Shown: positions 18,495 through 27,130 of the stretch, piece by piece
Layout: every line of letters begins with the position of its first letter
Numbering within the stretch: the first letter of the stretch is position 1
Assembly: GCF_000014865.1 (NCBI RefSeq)
Contig: NC_008576.1
Coordinates: 2,013,501-2,077,500, forward strand
Direction of reading: 5' to 3'
DNA: 64,000 nt
From: Magnetococcus marinus MC-1
GTDB taxonomy: Bacteria; Pseudomonadota; Magnetococcia; Magnetococcales; Magnetococcaceae
Program-made: the position numbers and the translations under genes
Notes under the pieces: model-generated
The model's input: only the letters and a program-made list of their open reading frames with translations
What the model was told of the DNA's origin: nothing
Databases searched by the model: none

Positions 18495-19175
18495 ATGAGT
18501 TTTCAGATTCAAGCCTATCAAATGACCTCAATCTCCTATAGCCGTGCTATGGTGAGCAGCCGTAACACCGGTGAAGCGGCAAAAAGTGCCGCTCTTCATT
18601 ATCGCCAAACGGAAATTATTGCCTTTTCTGCCACGGCCCAATCCATGGGGCAGCTCGATGACCTCTACCAGGAACTTAGCGGGATTACCCATCCAGAGCG
18701 CCGCTTGCAAAGTCTTAGTGAAATGGGGCAAGGCTACCAACAGCTCCAGGAGATGTTGAGCGGCCTTAACCCATCGGAGGCACAGAGCGAGCAGGCTGTT
18801 TCGCTGTTTGAGCAGATACAGGGTCTGTTGCAACAGGCTATGCAAAGGTCCTCCGAGGTTGTTTCGAGGGTAGCCTCTCAACAGGATGCCGGTCTCTCGG
18901 GGTGCCGGGGGGGATGTGTGGCCGCCCAGCAACGGCAAGAGCAGAGCGAGGGGCTACAATCCCTCAACCAGCTGCTCCAACAACTTTTTGCAGAGCTTCA
19001 ACCCGATGAGAAGCAACAAACTCAGTTGGATGACCTGTTTGATATGCTTAATGCTCAATTAAACCAGGCTTTTGCACCGCTCACAGCACAGCAGCAAGCA
19101 CATATCGCCGTCATTGAAGCAGAGATGGCGTCACGGCCAGGCACCCAAGCAAGCGTAAGCACACAAGCCGCATGA
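18495..19175 (+). CDS. Hypothetical Gln-rich helical protein
   Basis: A 226-residue protein of unknown family. The ATG at 18495 follows GGAGAATAATA at good spacing. It starts MSFQIQAYQMTSISYSRAM. The rest is highly helical and rich in Gln, Leu and Glu (LQSLSEMGQGYQQLQEML, QSLNQLLQQLFAELQ), likely coiled coil. One glycine/cysteine break (GLSGCRGGCVAAQQRQ) lies near residue 140. Small N-terminal beta-like motifs followed by coiled coils occur in several adhesin- or secretion-linked proteins, but I do not assign one. No operon partner. Confidence 0.6.
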   Translation: MSFQIQAYQMTSISYSRAMVSSRNTGEAAKSAALHYRQTEIIAFSATAQSMGQLDDLYQELSGITHPERRLQSLSEMGQGYQQLQEMLSGLNPSEAQSEQAVSLFEQIQGLLQQAMQRSSEVVSRVASQQDAGLSGCRGGCVAAQQRQEQSEGLQSLNQLLQQLFAELQPDEKQQTQLDDLFDMLNAQLNQAFAPLTAQQQAHIAVIEAEMASRPGTQASVSTQAA

Positions 19176-19376
19176 GCGCTCAACCAAGCGGGCAGACTAA
19201 GGCGAGGGGATAGGTGTCATGGCTTGGCCAAAGAGGGGCGCGTGTGTCGCTACGAGCCCGTTAGAGTCGGCCATAGGGAGCCCAGTGCCGTGGCCAATTA
19301 GGGGAGGGGGCCGGGACGCGCATAGACGTTTGGGGGGCTTTTCAGCGTCCCGGCACAAATCACCAAGCGTTTTCGA

Positions 19377-19508
19377 TTAAGAAAACAGACCCATGATGAT
19401 GTCGCCCAGGAAAGTGGCCCAGCTAACCATCAAAATGCCGATAACCACAATGGTCCAAGGCAGGTAGTCACTGCCGAGTAAATTGAGCAGGCCGCGCTTT
19501 TCTTCCAT
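19377..19508 (-). CDS. Small 43-residue membrane protein
   Basis: A short gene encoding MEEKRGLLNLLGSDY followed by a single hydrophobic helix (LPWTIVVIGILMVSWATF) and a short tail ending GLFS. A good GGGAG lies seven bases before the ATG, and the frame ends in TAA. Charge bias (acidic/basic N-terminus) predicts one transmembrane segment. It is divergent from the SulP gene, with 314 bases between. The family is unknown; small single-span proteins often modulate a transporter or stress complex. Confidence 0.6.
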   Translation of the reverse strand: MEEKRGLLNLLGSDYLPWTIVVIGILMVSWATFLGDIIMGLFS

Positions 19509-19822
19509 GATATACTCCCATGTCGGTGAGGTTTCATTATTAGAAATGGCTAATATATAGAGATGGATATTTATGTCAACCTATGATTTTTGCTACCCAT
19601 AGGGGTTCAATGTGCGTACTCTATAATCTCCTTGGGCAATGCCCCTTGAGTATGCGGGGATCAAGCTGTTTTTACAGTAAAAAAATAGATACCTTACGTG
19701 CATATAAAGGTATAAAGCCAAGTGTCGTTTTTTTGCACTCTTGTGTGGCAAAACAGTAATGTAGCCGCCCTTTTTGCCCCTGCGTGCTACCTTTGAGTTA
19801 AAAATTTGAGGATCTTTCCATT
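19509..19822. other. Divergent promoter region
   Basis: 314 AT-rich bases between the small membrane protein (minus) and the SulP transporter (plus). Both promoters must be here. Candidate AT-rich boxes occur near 19545-19575 and 19670-19720, but I cannot place either with confidence. No riboswitch-like fold is obvious. Confidence 0.4.
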
Positions 19823-21703
19823 ATGTCTGCACCCCAAGCCGCCACGACCCAAAGTGAGGCTGAGCCACAAACTGTTTTCACTAGTAAGCGTATGAAGCTT
19901 CTTAAATATCTGCCTAAGCCCGAATTGCCTAAATGGTTGCGCACCACCACACGCGCCAGTTTGCGCCAAGATCTGTTCGCGGGCTTGACGGGGGCGGTGG
20001 TGGTGTTGCCCCAAGGGGTGGCCTTTGCGGCCATTGCGGGATTACCCCCACAATACGGGCTCTATACGGCCATGGTGCCTGCGGTGATCGCCGCGCTGTT
20101 TGGTTCGTCACACCATCTTATCTCCGGCCCTACCACCGCCATCTCCATTGTGGTGTTTGCCACCTTGGCACCCTTGGCAGAACCAGGGAGTGCGCCTTAT
20201 ATCGCAATGGCCTTGACGTTGGCCTTTCTTGCGGGATTGATTCAATTTGGCTTGGGCGTCTCTAAACTGGGGGGGTTGATCAACTTCGTCTCCCACTCCG
20301 CCGTGGTGGGATTTACCAGCGGTGCCGCACTGCTCATTGCGACCAGCCAAATGAAACACCTGTTTGGTGTGCATTTGAGTGATAGCTCTACCTTTATCAG
20401 CACTTGGGAGTCGCTGGCCGATCAACTGCCCCATATCAACCCCTACGTGTTGTCCGTTGGCTTGGTGACATTGGTGGTTTCTGTGGCGATAAAAAAAATT
20501 CGTCCCCAATGGCCCGATATGTTGCTGGCGATGATCGTAGGTAGTCTGTTTGCCGCAGGGCTGGGGGTGGAGGCGCATCACATTACCCTGGTCGGGGCAA
20601 TTCCCAGCCATCTTCCCCCTCTCTCCCATCCGCAATGGGATCTGCAAATCGTGCGGGAACTCGCTTCTGGTGCTCTCGCTATTGCTCTGCTTGGCTTGAT
20701 CGAGGCGGTCTCTATCGCCCGCTCGGTGGCCCTGAGATCGGGCCAAACCCTGGATGGTAACCAAGAGTTCGTGGGGCAGGGGCTCTCTAATGTAGTGGGT
20801 AGCTTTTTTTCAGCCTATCCAGCATCGGGCTCGTTCACCCGCAGTGGGGTCAACTATCGCGCCGGCGCAAAAACCCCCATGTCGGCCATCTTTGCCTCTC
20901 TTGCGTTAATGTTGATTGTGCTGCTGGTGGCCCCCTTGGCTGCCCACCTGCCCATTGCCGCGATGGCGGGAATCATTCTAAAGGTTGCTTACAACCTGAT
21001 TGATTTTCAGCACATTCATAAAATCTTTACCGCAACCCGCGGTGGCTTAGCCGTCATGCTGGTGACTTTTCTGGCAACCCTGCTATTGGAGTTGGAGTTT
21101 GCCATCTATATTGGGGTTATGCTGTCACTCTTATTCTACCTTAACCGTACCTCGCACCCGCGCGTGGTCTCGCGAGTACCCAACCCCCATTCCCCCTGGC
21201 GGATGTTTGTCACCGATCCCGATCTGCCCGAGTGCCCACAGCTCAAAATTTTGCGCATTGATGGCTCCCTCTATTATGGCTCGGTGCCCCACGTTGAGAG
21301 TAAATTAAAGGATCTGTTGGAACAAAAAGCGCACCAAAAAAATCTGTTGGTTATTGGTAGCGGAATCAACTTTACGGACCTCTCCGGTGCCGAGCTGCTG
21401 CTGCGTGAGTCGGTGCGGCGCCGTGAACAAGGGGGGCACCTGTTCCTCTATGATATAAAAGAGCAGGTGCGCGGTATGTTTAAGCGTAGCGGCTGCATAC
21501 AGACCATCCGCGAAGATCACCTGTTCCAATCGAAAACGGAGGCGATTAGTACCATCGTTTCCCACTATCTGGATGGCGCGATCTGTGAAAAGTGCCCGGC
21601 TCAGGTGTTCATGGAGTGCCCCTATGCGAGCAAACCCAAAAATGATGCCGATGGCACGTCAGAACCGCAGCCTGTCAAGGCGGTGCCCCTCAGCGACCCA
21701 TAA
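19823..21703 (+). CDS. SulP-family anion transporter with STAS domain
   Basis: A 626-residue inner-membrane transporter of the SLC26/SulP family, which moves sulfate, bicarbonate or other anions. Residues 50-440 hold about 12 membrane segments, including the conserved opening DLFAGLTGAVVVLPQGVAFAAIAGLPPQYGLY and the signature FSAYPASGSFTRSGVNYRAGAKTP. Residues about 470-590 are a cytoplasmic STAS domain (ILRIDGSLYYGSVPHVESKL, INFTDLSGAELL). A short Cys-containing tail (EKCPAQVFMECPY) follows. Start: GAGGATC precedes the ATG. The substrate cannot be told apart between sulfate and bicarbonate from sequence; no sulfate-assimilation genes are beside it. Confidence 0.92.
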   Translation: MSAPQAATTQSEAEPQTVFTSKRMKLLKYLPKPELPKWLRTTTRASLRQDLFAGLTGAVVVLPQGVAFAAIAGLPPQYGLYTAMVPAVIAALFGSSHHLISGPTTAISIVVFATLAPLAEPGSAPYIAMALTLAFLAGLIQFGLGVSKLGGLINFVSHSAVVGFTSGAALLIATSQMKHLFGVHLSDSSTFISTWESLADQLPHINPYVLSVGLVTLVVSVAIKKIRPQWPDMLLAMIVGSLFAAGLGVEAHHITLVGAIPSHLPPLSHPQWDLQIVRELASGALAIALLGLIEAVSIARSVALRSGQTLDGNQEFVGQGLSNVVGSFFSAYPASGSFTRSGVNYRAGAKTPMSAIFASLALMLIVLLVAPLAAHLPIAAMAGIILKVAYNLIDFQHIHKIFTATRGGLAVMLVTFLATLLLELEFAIYIGVMLSLLFYLNRTSHPRVVSRVPNPHSPWRMFVTDPDLPECPQLKILRIDGSLYYGSVPHVESKLKDLLEQKAHQKNLLVIGSGINFTDLSGAELLLRESVRRREQGGHLFLYDIKEQVRGMFKRSGCIQTIREDHLFQSKTEAISTIVSHYLDGAICEKCPAQVFMECPYASKPKNDADGTSEPQPVKAVPLSDP

Positions 21704-21704
21704 G

Positions 21705-21725
21705 CGCCAAAGCGGGGCTTTGGCG
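21705..21725 (+). terminator. Hairpin just after the SulP gene
   Basis: Nine-base arms CGCCAAAGC and GCTTTGGCG around a GGG loop begin two bases after the stop codon of the transporter. There is no T-run, so it may be a weak terminator or an RNA 3'-end stabiliser. Confidence 0.5.
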
Positions 21726-21826
21726 GGTTGCATGAGGCCGATCCCTTGTTTTTTACCACCCGCAACGCTTTAACAGGGTAGGCTTAAATGAGCAATCTGT
21801 TTGATACAGCTTTGGGATAATGACAC

Positions 21827-22162
21827 ATGGAAATCCCCCTTTTTCCCCTACATGTGCATTTGCAGCCTGGCCAACAGCTGGCATTACGCATCTTTGAACC
21901 CCGCTATCTGAAAATGATTAGCCAAGTGGCCGGTAAAACCTCTGCTTTTGGTATTGTACCGATCATCTCCGGAAGTGATGCCGGTGAAATTCCCCTCATA
22001 GAAACCCATGGCATGTTGGCCTCTATCGTGGATTTTCAAAATATGCCCGATGGGCTGTTGGGTATTACCGTGCTCGGTGAGCGAGGATTCAAAATTCAGC
22101 GTACTTGGGTGATGGAGGATGGCCTGCTGATGGGCAAGGTCTCTCCCCTACACAATGCTTAA
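21827..22162 (+). CDS. Short LON substrate-binding-domain protein
   Basis: A 111-residue protein matching the first half of the LON N-terminal (LAN) domain: MEIPLFPLHVHLQPGQQLALRIFEPRYLKM (parts PLFPLHVHLQPG, LRIFEPRYLKM), then FGIVPI and GLLGITVLGERGF. Stand-alone LAN proteins are usually about 190-220 residues, so the C-terminal helical half is missing. The frame ends at a normal TAA at 22160-22162, and I could not see the missing half in the other frames just downstream. It is either a naturally short form or a truncated remnant. Confidence 0.7.
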   Translation: MEIPLFPLHVHLQPGQQLALRIFEPRYLKMISQVAGKTSAFGIVPIISGSDAGEIPLIETHGMLASIVDFQNMPDGLLGITVLGERGFKIQRTWVMEDGLLMGKVSPLHNA

Positions 22163-22361
22163 GCTGGTTGGCGGCAAAGGGCAGACAGACGAGGGCATTC
22201 TTAGAGAAGGTGTGAGAACCAACCCATAAACAGGGTATGGGCGACGCCTAGTGGAGGCGATTGTGGTGTGGCGTTGTGGGGCGTCGTTTGAGGCTCTTCC
22301 CTGTTATGGCTAAGGGGCTTCCTCGACTTGGTGTGTCGTGAGGGTGACGTGCTGTTTTTAC

Positions 22362-23777
22362 TCACATCTCCCAAACTGTGGGTTTTGCTTCGGTATCACT
22401 CATCAAGCGAGCAGGTATCCTATCCATGCCTGTTGGGCCAAGTTGGTTCTCTTGGATGCGGTTTATAAAGGCGGTATAGCCTTCCCGCGCTTGTTGCTGG
22501 GCCATTTCTCGATAGTGGTTAATGGCAGGATAGTTTTCCATCAAAACACGGGTTACGCGATTATCCAACTCTCCACGCTCCACCATATCACAAAAGATGG
22601 ACCTTACACTGGCTTCATCCATGCCCTTACGGTAGGGGCGATCCTCGGTTAAAGCGGTAAAAATGTCGGCTACGCTAATAATGCGCCCAATCAAAGGAAT
22701 TTGAGCGCCAGGGATAGAGTAGGGATAGCCGCAGGCATTGAGCTTTTCATGGTGATAGGCGCAAAAGGTTTTTATGCGATCAATGCCCTGAATAACATCA
22801 AGAATTTTGTTGGTATAGTAGGCGTGGGCTTTAACCCGCTCAAACTCTTCAGCGGTGAGCTTGTCGGCCTTTTCCAAAATGGTGTTGGGGATGGCGATCT
22901 TGCCGACATCGTGCAGCAAACCTGCGGCCTGAATTTCAATACATTCAACTTCAGAAAAACCAATAATACGGGCGACATATTCGGCTGTAGCCGCTACCCC
23001 GCTAGAGTGTGTGGATGTAAAACGGCTTTTAAAATCGACTAAATGGGCCATTAATTGGGCGTAAGCTACCAGCAGGCCTGCATTAAATTCAATCTCAAAT
23101 CGCTTGACCTGCTGTTTGAGAATGACCGGTAGATCCGATGCGCGTAAATCCAACCAAAAATCATCCTGCAAAATAAGGCGTTTGTAGGCCCTGATCATAT
23201 AAGGAGGAAAACCTTCGGCCAGCAGCGCCTCAAGCTTGTTTTTTACAACGGCTCGCTGTTCCACCATATCTAGATCATCGCTGATGAGTGGGTCGATCAT
23301 ATCCGCTAAATTAATAATCTGTGCTTCAATGGGGATGTGCTCGGTCAAAGTAACCCCAGCCTGAAAACTGTGATGGTCGCGAATGATGGGGGCATAGGCA
23401 CCAAAAATGGCATCCTCTTTAAGCAGATGGTAACCAATACGGGCATGACAATCATCGCCCGTATCAATCTGTGCATCTTCACCGGAGTGTCCTTCATAAA
23501 GAACCCCAATATCGTGCAGCATACCCGCGATTAGGCAGTTGGCTTCGGCTTGGCGATCATAGCGTAGGTAGCGGCTTATGCGCAGAGAAGCATAAGCCAC
23601 CCTGACATGGTGGGAAACAATATGGGGGAAAGCATAGTCCAACGCCTTGGATATGGACTGTACGACATCAAAAAAATCGACCTTAGGTGCAAAGGTTTGG
23701 TTCATATGGTCCACATCAAGGTAATAGGATTTATGGATGTGAGTATGAAAGATTGTTTGAGATCGCGCAACCAGCAA
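22362..23777 (-). CDS. HD-GYP-type c-di-GMP phosphodiesterase
   Basis: A protein of up to 471 residues with two HD-type domains. The first (residues about 60-200) has AGMLHDIGVLYEG and RDHHSFQAG. The second is a full HD-GYP domain: AAGLLHDVGKIAIPNTIL, AYHHEKLNACGYPYS and IGRIISVADIFTALTEDRPYRKGM. HD-GYP domains hydrolyse cyclic di-GMP. There is no receiver or membrane segment; the first HD may be regulatory. The start is uncertain between 23777 and an ATG at 23705 (MNQTFAPKVDFF), and neither has a strong ribosome-binding site. It is convergent with nothing and lies between the LON protein and the helicase terminator. Confidence 0.88.
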   Translation of the reverse strand: MLVARSQTIFHTHIHKSYYLDVDHMNQTFAPKVDFFDVVQSISKALDYAFPHIVSHHVRVAYASLRISRYLRYDRQAEANCLIAGMLHDIGVLYEGHSGEDAQIDTGDDCHARIGYHLLKEDAIFGAYAPIIRDHHSFQAGVTLTEHIPIEAQIINLADMIDPLISDDLDMVEQRAVVKNKLEALLAEGFPPYMIRAYKRLILQDDFWLDLRASDLPVILKQQVKRFEIEFNAGLLVAYAQLMAHLVDFKSRFTSTHSSGVAATAEYVARIIGFSEVECIEIQAAGLLHDVGKIAIPNTILEKADKLTAEEFERVKAHAYYTNKILDVIQGIDRIKTFCAYHHEKLNACGYPYSIPGAQIPLIGRIISVADIFTALTEDRPYRKGMDEASVRSIFCDMVERGELDNRVTRVLMENYPAINHYREMAQQQAREGYTAFINRIQENQLGPTGMDRIPARLMSDTEAKPTVWEM

Positions 23778-23892
23778 AGAGACCAGTTTTTGTATATTTT
23801 TGTAAAATTAACAAAAACCTGTGACGATGGCGTAGCCAGTAAAGGGCAGGGGGCGCAGCATGAACAAAATAAAGATGGGTTGATCACACGGT

Positions 23893-23936
23893 AAAAAAAC
23901 CACGGCCCTCCACGCAGGGAGCGTGAAGGGCCGTGG
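23893..23936 (-). terminator. Terminator of the RhlE-type helicase gene
   Basis: On the minus strand a GC-rich hairpin (arms CCACGGCCCT and AGGGCCGTGG with a further inner stem) is followed by seven Ts. This is a textbook intrinsic terminator about 30 bases after the helicase stop codon. Confidence 0.9.
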
Positions 23937-23968
23937 CTGGAATTTACGTAATTTTCTCGCGTAAGCCG

Positions 23969-25288
23969 TTACGCTACGCTACCGCTACGACCCTTGCTGG
24001 ATGGGGTGCGACGTCCGCTATGCTGACGTGGTTTGCTGGCGGTACTGGGGTTGCCGCGACGATGTCCCCCACCATGGGGATTGCCACCACCGGCACCATG
24101 GCCGCTGCTGCGTTTGCGGCTGGGTTTGATTGGGGCTGCGTTGGCAACCACTTCGCAATGGAATTCATGGTCAATATCAACCGGCACGGTCTGGCGGATG
24201 GTCTTTTCAATATCCAGCAGATAGCCGCGCTCTTCAGCATCGCAAAAAGAGATGGCATTGCCATCCCGCCCAGCGCGCGCTGTGCGGCCTATGCGGTGCA
24301 CGTAGCTTTCCGACTCATTGGGCAGGTCAAAATTGATCACGTGGCTAATGCCCGCCACATCAATTCCCCGCGCCGCAATATCTGTCGCTACCAAAACCTT
24401 TAACTTGCCTTTGCGAAAGCCATCCAGTGCCTTTTCGCGGGCGCTTTGGGATTTGTTGCCATGAATCGCCGCAGAGGCAATGCGGTGTTTGTCAAGATAC
24501 TCCGCCACCCGGTTGGCCCCATGCTTGGTGCGGGTAAAGACCAAAACCTGCTCAATAGACTCATGCTCAAGCACATTTTTGAGCAAAGAACGCTTGTTCT
24601 GTTTATCGACAAACAGCACCTTTTGCGTAATACGCTCAACCGTCGTGGATTCTGGCGTGACCTCAACCTTGGCGGGATTGGTCAATAAGCCCTCTGCCAG
24701 CTCTGCAATATCCTTGGGCATGGTGGCAGAAAAGAGCAGCGTATGGCGCTTAGCTGGGATCACCTTAATGATGCGACGGATATCATGGATAAAGCCCATG
24801 TCCAGCATGCGGTCGGCCTCATCCAGTACAAAAACCTGAATCTGATCCAGGCGAACATGGCGCTCCCCCATAAGATCCAGTAAGCGGCCAGGGGTAGCGA
24901 CCAAAATATCAACGCCACGGGAGAGGGCGCGAATCTGTGGCTGTTTGCCCACGCCACCAAATACAACGGTGTGGGTGGTTGGCACATGCTTACCATAAAC
25001 GGCGATGCTGTTGCCGATTTGTGAAGCGAGCTCACGGGTTGGGGTAAGGATCAAGGCGCGGGGCGCATTGGGCGCGGGGCGACCTTTAATTTGGCTCAAC
25101 TTATTGAGTATGGGTAGTGCAAAAGCTGCGGTTTTACCTGTCCCGGTCTGGGCAATGCCCAGCAGATCCCGACCTGCCAACAGATGCGGAATAGCCTGTG
25201 CTTGAATGGGGGTTGGGGTGGTGTAACCAGCTTGAGTTAAGGCATTAAGGAGGGGTTTAACAAGATTCAACGAAGCAAAATCAGACAC
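23969..25288 (-). CDS. rhlE: DEAD-box RNA helicase, RhlE type
   Basis: A 439-residue ATP-dependent RNA helicase for ribosome assembly or RNA turnover, cytoplasmic. In order: Q-motif GYTTPTPIQAQAIP, Walker A AQTGTGKTAAF near residue 46, PTRELA, VLDEADRMLDMGF near 150, SATMP, and the C-terminal motif VHRIGRTARAGR. A basic, Gly/Arg/Ser-rich tail from about 375 (SGHGAGGGNPHGGGHRRG) is typical of RhlE/cold-shock helicases. The start is GTG (MSDFASLNL) after GAAAGG. The tail distinguishes it from DeaD but the exact name is by similarity. Confidence 0.9.
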   Translation of the reverse strand: MSDFASLNLVKPLLNALTQAGYTTPTPIQAQAIPHLLAGRDLLGIAQTGTGKTAAFALPILNKLSQIKGRPAPNAPRALILTPTRELASQIGNSIAVYGKHVPTTHTVVFGGVGKQPQIRALSRGVDILVATPGRLLDLMGERHVRLDQIQVFVLDEADRMLDMGFIHDIRRIIKVIPAKRHTLLFSATMPKDIAELAEGLLTNPAKVEVTPESTTVERITQKVLFVDKQNKRSLLKNVLEHESIEQVLVFTRTKHGANRVAEYLDKHRIASAAIHGNKSQSAREKALDGFRKGKLKVLVATDIAARGIDVAGISHVINFDLPNESESYVHRIGRTARAGRDGNAISFCDAEERGYLLDIEKTIRQTVPVDIDHEFHCEVVANAAPIKPSRKRSSGHGAGGGNPHGGGHRRGNPSTASKPRQHSGRRTPSSKGRSGSVA

Positions 25289-25629
25289 GTGTGACCTTTC
25301 AACAACGAGATGAAGCGCTTACCCCGAACGCCGCGCTCTCTCTCGAAAATGTTGTCAAGTTGCGTCCGGTGCAGGATCATCCCTCCTGATGGGCTAAATG
25401 TCAAGCAAAAGTAACCAAGCGGCCAGCGTCTGTGCTCTGTTAGGGTGTGCTTAGCAGAGTTAGGATCTGTTTATAATAATTTCATTTAAAAGGTGTTTTA
25501 TGGATTGTGGGGGAGGTTTAATGGCGCCGAAAGAGGGGGGAAGTTGAGGTTAAATAGGTTGAGGTTCAAGGTGAAACGGTGGACTAAACGACCCTTGTCG
25601 GGTGTTTTAGTCCACCGTGCGGTGTGTCA
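25289..25629. other. Spacer between helicase and Cache-domain gene
   Basis: 341 bases that hold the promoter region of the helicase gene (minus strand) and, at the other end, the hairpin after the Cache gene. I see no small gene with a good ribosome-binding site. Confidence 0.4.
25577..25617 (-). terminator. Hairpin after the Cache-domain gene
   Basis: Arms CGGTGGACTAAA and TTTTAGTCCACCG with an inner CGACCC/GGGTG pairing form a long stem 13 bases past the stop codon at 25630. The T-run is weak on the minus strand, so it may be bidirectional or a 3'-end stabiliser. Confidence 0.6.
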
Positions 25630-26094
25630 CTATTTATAGGCACCTGAACCACAGTAAAAGCTGTGGTCGCTGGCGCTTTTGATATAGCTGGCTTTTTCCT
25701 TAATCTCTTCCGAGCCAGGGTAGGGCCAGTGATAGTTGACCCAGCCTTCACCCTCGGATTTTGCAAGGTTGGTCATGTCAGTAAAGAGCATGTCGCCATA
25801 CTTGTTGAAGGCCAGTAGATTTTTACCCACCAGTTGTGGCTTTTTGGCGTGGAAAATCATGACCCCCTGCATGTCTAAGCAGAACATGTAGAGATCTTTG
25901 GGTTGAAAATCCCCCGCAGCATCGGCAAAGGTTTTAAATGCCGTCTCACGACCTTGTGTGGCAACCAATTCCATGGCTTTGTTGGTGAGTTCTTTGGCTT
26001 CCATAGGGGTGGCCATCTCTTCGGCCTGTGCAGCAAAGGTGAGGGTGGTGGTTATGGCCAAGACAGCCATTATGGTGCCCCAATATTTCATCAA
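25630..26094 (-). CDS. Secreted single-Cache-domain protein
   Basis: A 154-residue protein with a clear signal peptide (MKYWGTIMAVLAITTTLTFAAQA, cut near AQAEE) and a periplasmic single Cache-like fold: ELVATQGRETAFKTFAD, DLYMFCLDMQGVMIFHA, LVGKNLLAFNKYGDMLF and GWVNYHWPYPGSEEIKEKASYIK. Such stand-alone Cache proteins bind small ligands and often feed a chemoreceptor or kinase; which partner is unknown here. Length is normal for the family. Two Cys (FCLD and YCGSG) may be paired. Confidence 0.85.
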   Translation of the reverse strand: MMKYWGTIMAVLAITTTLTFAAQAEEMATPMEAKELTNKAMELVATQGRETAFKTFADAAGDFQPKDLYMFCLDMQGVMIFHAKKPQLVGKNLLAFNKYGDMLFTDMTNLAKSEGEGWVNYHWPYPGSEEIKEKASYIKSASDHSFYCGSGAYK

Positions 26095-26758
26095 TCAGTT
26101 CCTCTAAATAGGGTCTTTATGGACCAACCTGTTCCTTAGCTACCCTGCCCAACAGGTTGGTGGCGTGCCCACCATTTTGGTGGTGAGTCGGATAAGCACC
26201 AGAATAATCAAATTTATAAGGGTGTCAATTGTCTTAATCAAGCGTGTCATTTTGGGGTTTTGTGTCTCTTTATACCGTCCAATGGTGGTTATAAAGAGTA
26301 GCATTGTACCTGCGTGGATCCCTTTAATGAACCACGCAGGTATAGATAAGAAACACCCCATAGCTGGGTGTTGGCTGCGCTAGGGCGCGCAGGCGTTGTT
26401 GGGGGGGGGAGGCATTAGGGCAAAATGGGGGAGACTCGTAAAAAGTGCAGGGGTGTCACGAAGAATCGTTGTATCTTGGAAGCGTTTGTGGTAGAAAAGC
26501 GGGCTACGGAATGAGGAATCGTGTCTTTTCCACAGATACGGAAAGCGTTTAGCGGCTCGCAGATCTGGAGAGTTTTCCTTCGGGTTTAAGTGGGCCGTTG
26601 GGACGTTTTTTCTTTTTTCCAAGCGGTGTTCCGCATAAACATTGCGCTTTGTGTCAACTGACCGCCCTCTTTGTCCCACAGAAAGGGGTGATGCGGAGGC
26701 TCTGGCATGGCACCATACGTTACCTAAAGATTTTTAGTACCCTAGAAGGAGCAATCCC
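26095..26758. other. Hairpin-rich spacer with a possible tiny gene, then leader of rpmF
   Basis: 664 bases without a firm gene. A minus-strand frame at 26140-26361 encodes a short hydrophobic peptide (LIKTIDTLINLIILVLIRL), but no good ribosome-binding site precedes its starts. Inverted repeats CCAACCTGTT/AACAGGTTGG near 26128-26160 and ACCTGCGTGG/CCACGCAGGT near 26309-26341 flank it. The usual DUF177 gene upstream of rpmF is not visible. Confidence 0.4.
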
Positions 26759-26938
26759 ATGGCTGTGCCGAAGAAGAAATCCTCCAAGTCCAAAGGGCGC
26801 TCCCGCGCTGCCCACCACGCCATCAAGGCCCCTAACCTGACCAGTTGTAGCAACTGCCAGGAGCCTATGATGCCCCACCGCGTTTGCCCCAAATGTGGCT
26901 GGTACGATGGGCGTGAAGTGGTGAGCATGGAAGAGTAA
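26759..26938 (+). CDS. rpmF: Ribosomal protein bL32
   Basis: A 59-residue protein of the large ribosomal subunit. The N-terminus MAVPKKKSSKSKGRSR is the classical L32 start, and the paired cysteines CSNC and CPKC form the zinc ribbon. AGAAGGAGCA precedes the ATG. It is followed by plsX and fabH, the usual arrangement in proteobacteria, and the 192-base gap between rpmF and plsX carries a strong RNA fold. Confidence 0.98.
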   Translation: MAVPKKKSSKSKGRSRAAHHAIKAPNLTSCSNCQEPMMPHRVCPKCGWYDGREVVSMEE

Positions 26939-26981
26939 AACGATGTGCCGCCCTGCACCATCTGCAAGGGCTGTTTAAGTT

Positions 26982-27092
26982 AAAAAAGCGACCTGTGGAA
27001 GAGGGTCCGGTTTAGGTTGAACCGGATCGGGGTAGTGCCCAGTTGGGCCGATGGAGTACTCTGTCACCCCTATCTTCTATGGGTCGCTTTTT
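26982..27092 (+). promoter_or_regulatory. Strongly foldable spacer between rpmF and plsX
   Basis: The outer arms AAAAAGCGACC (26983-26993) and GGTCGCTTTTT (27082-27092) are exactly complementary and enclose at least three smaller stems: TCCGGTT/AACCGGA, GCCC/GGGC and GGGGT/ACCCC. The T-rich right arm could form a terminator. This looks like a multi-branched RNA or attenuator between rpmF and plsX, not known to me as a named riboswitch. Confidence 0.45.
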
Positions 27093-27130
27093 CCTTGTTT
27101 GAGCCTGTCCAATAAACGGGGTGTCGTGTC

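Noticed and set aside
26140-26383. Two overlapping hydrophobic small genes on opposite strands
   Set aside because: Neither start has a good ribosome-binding site, and the double coding is explained by inverted repeats in the region.
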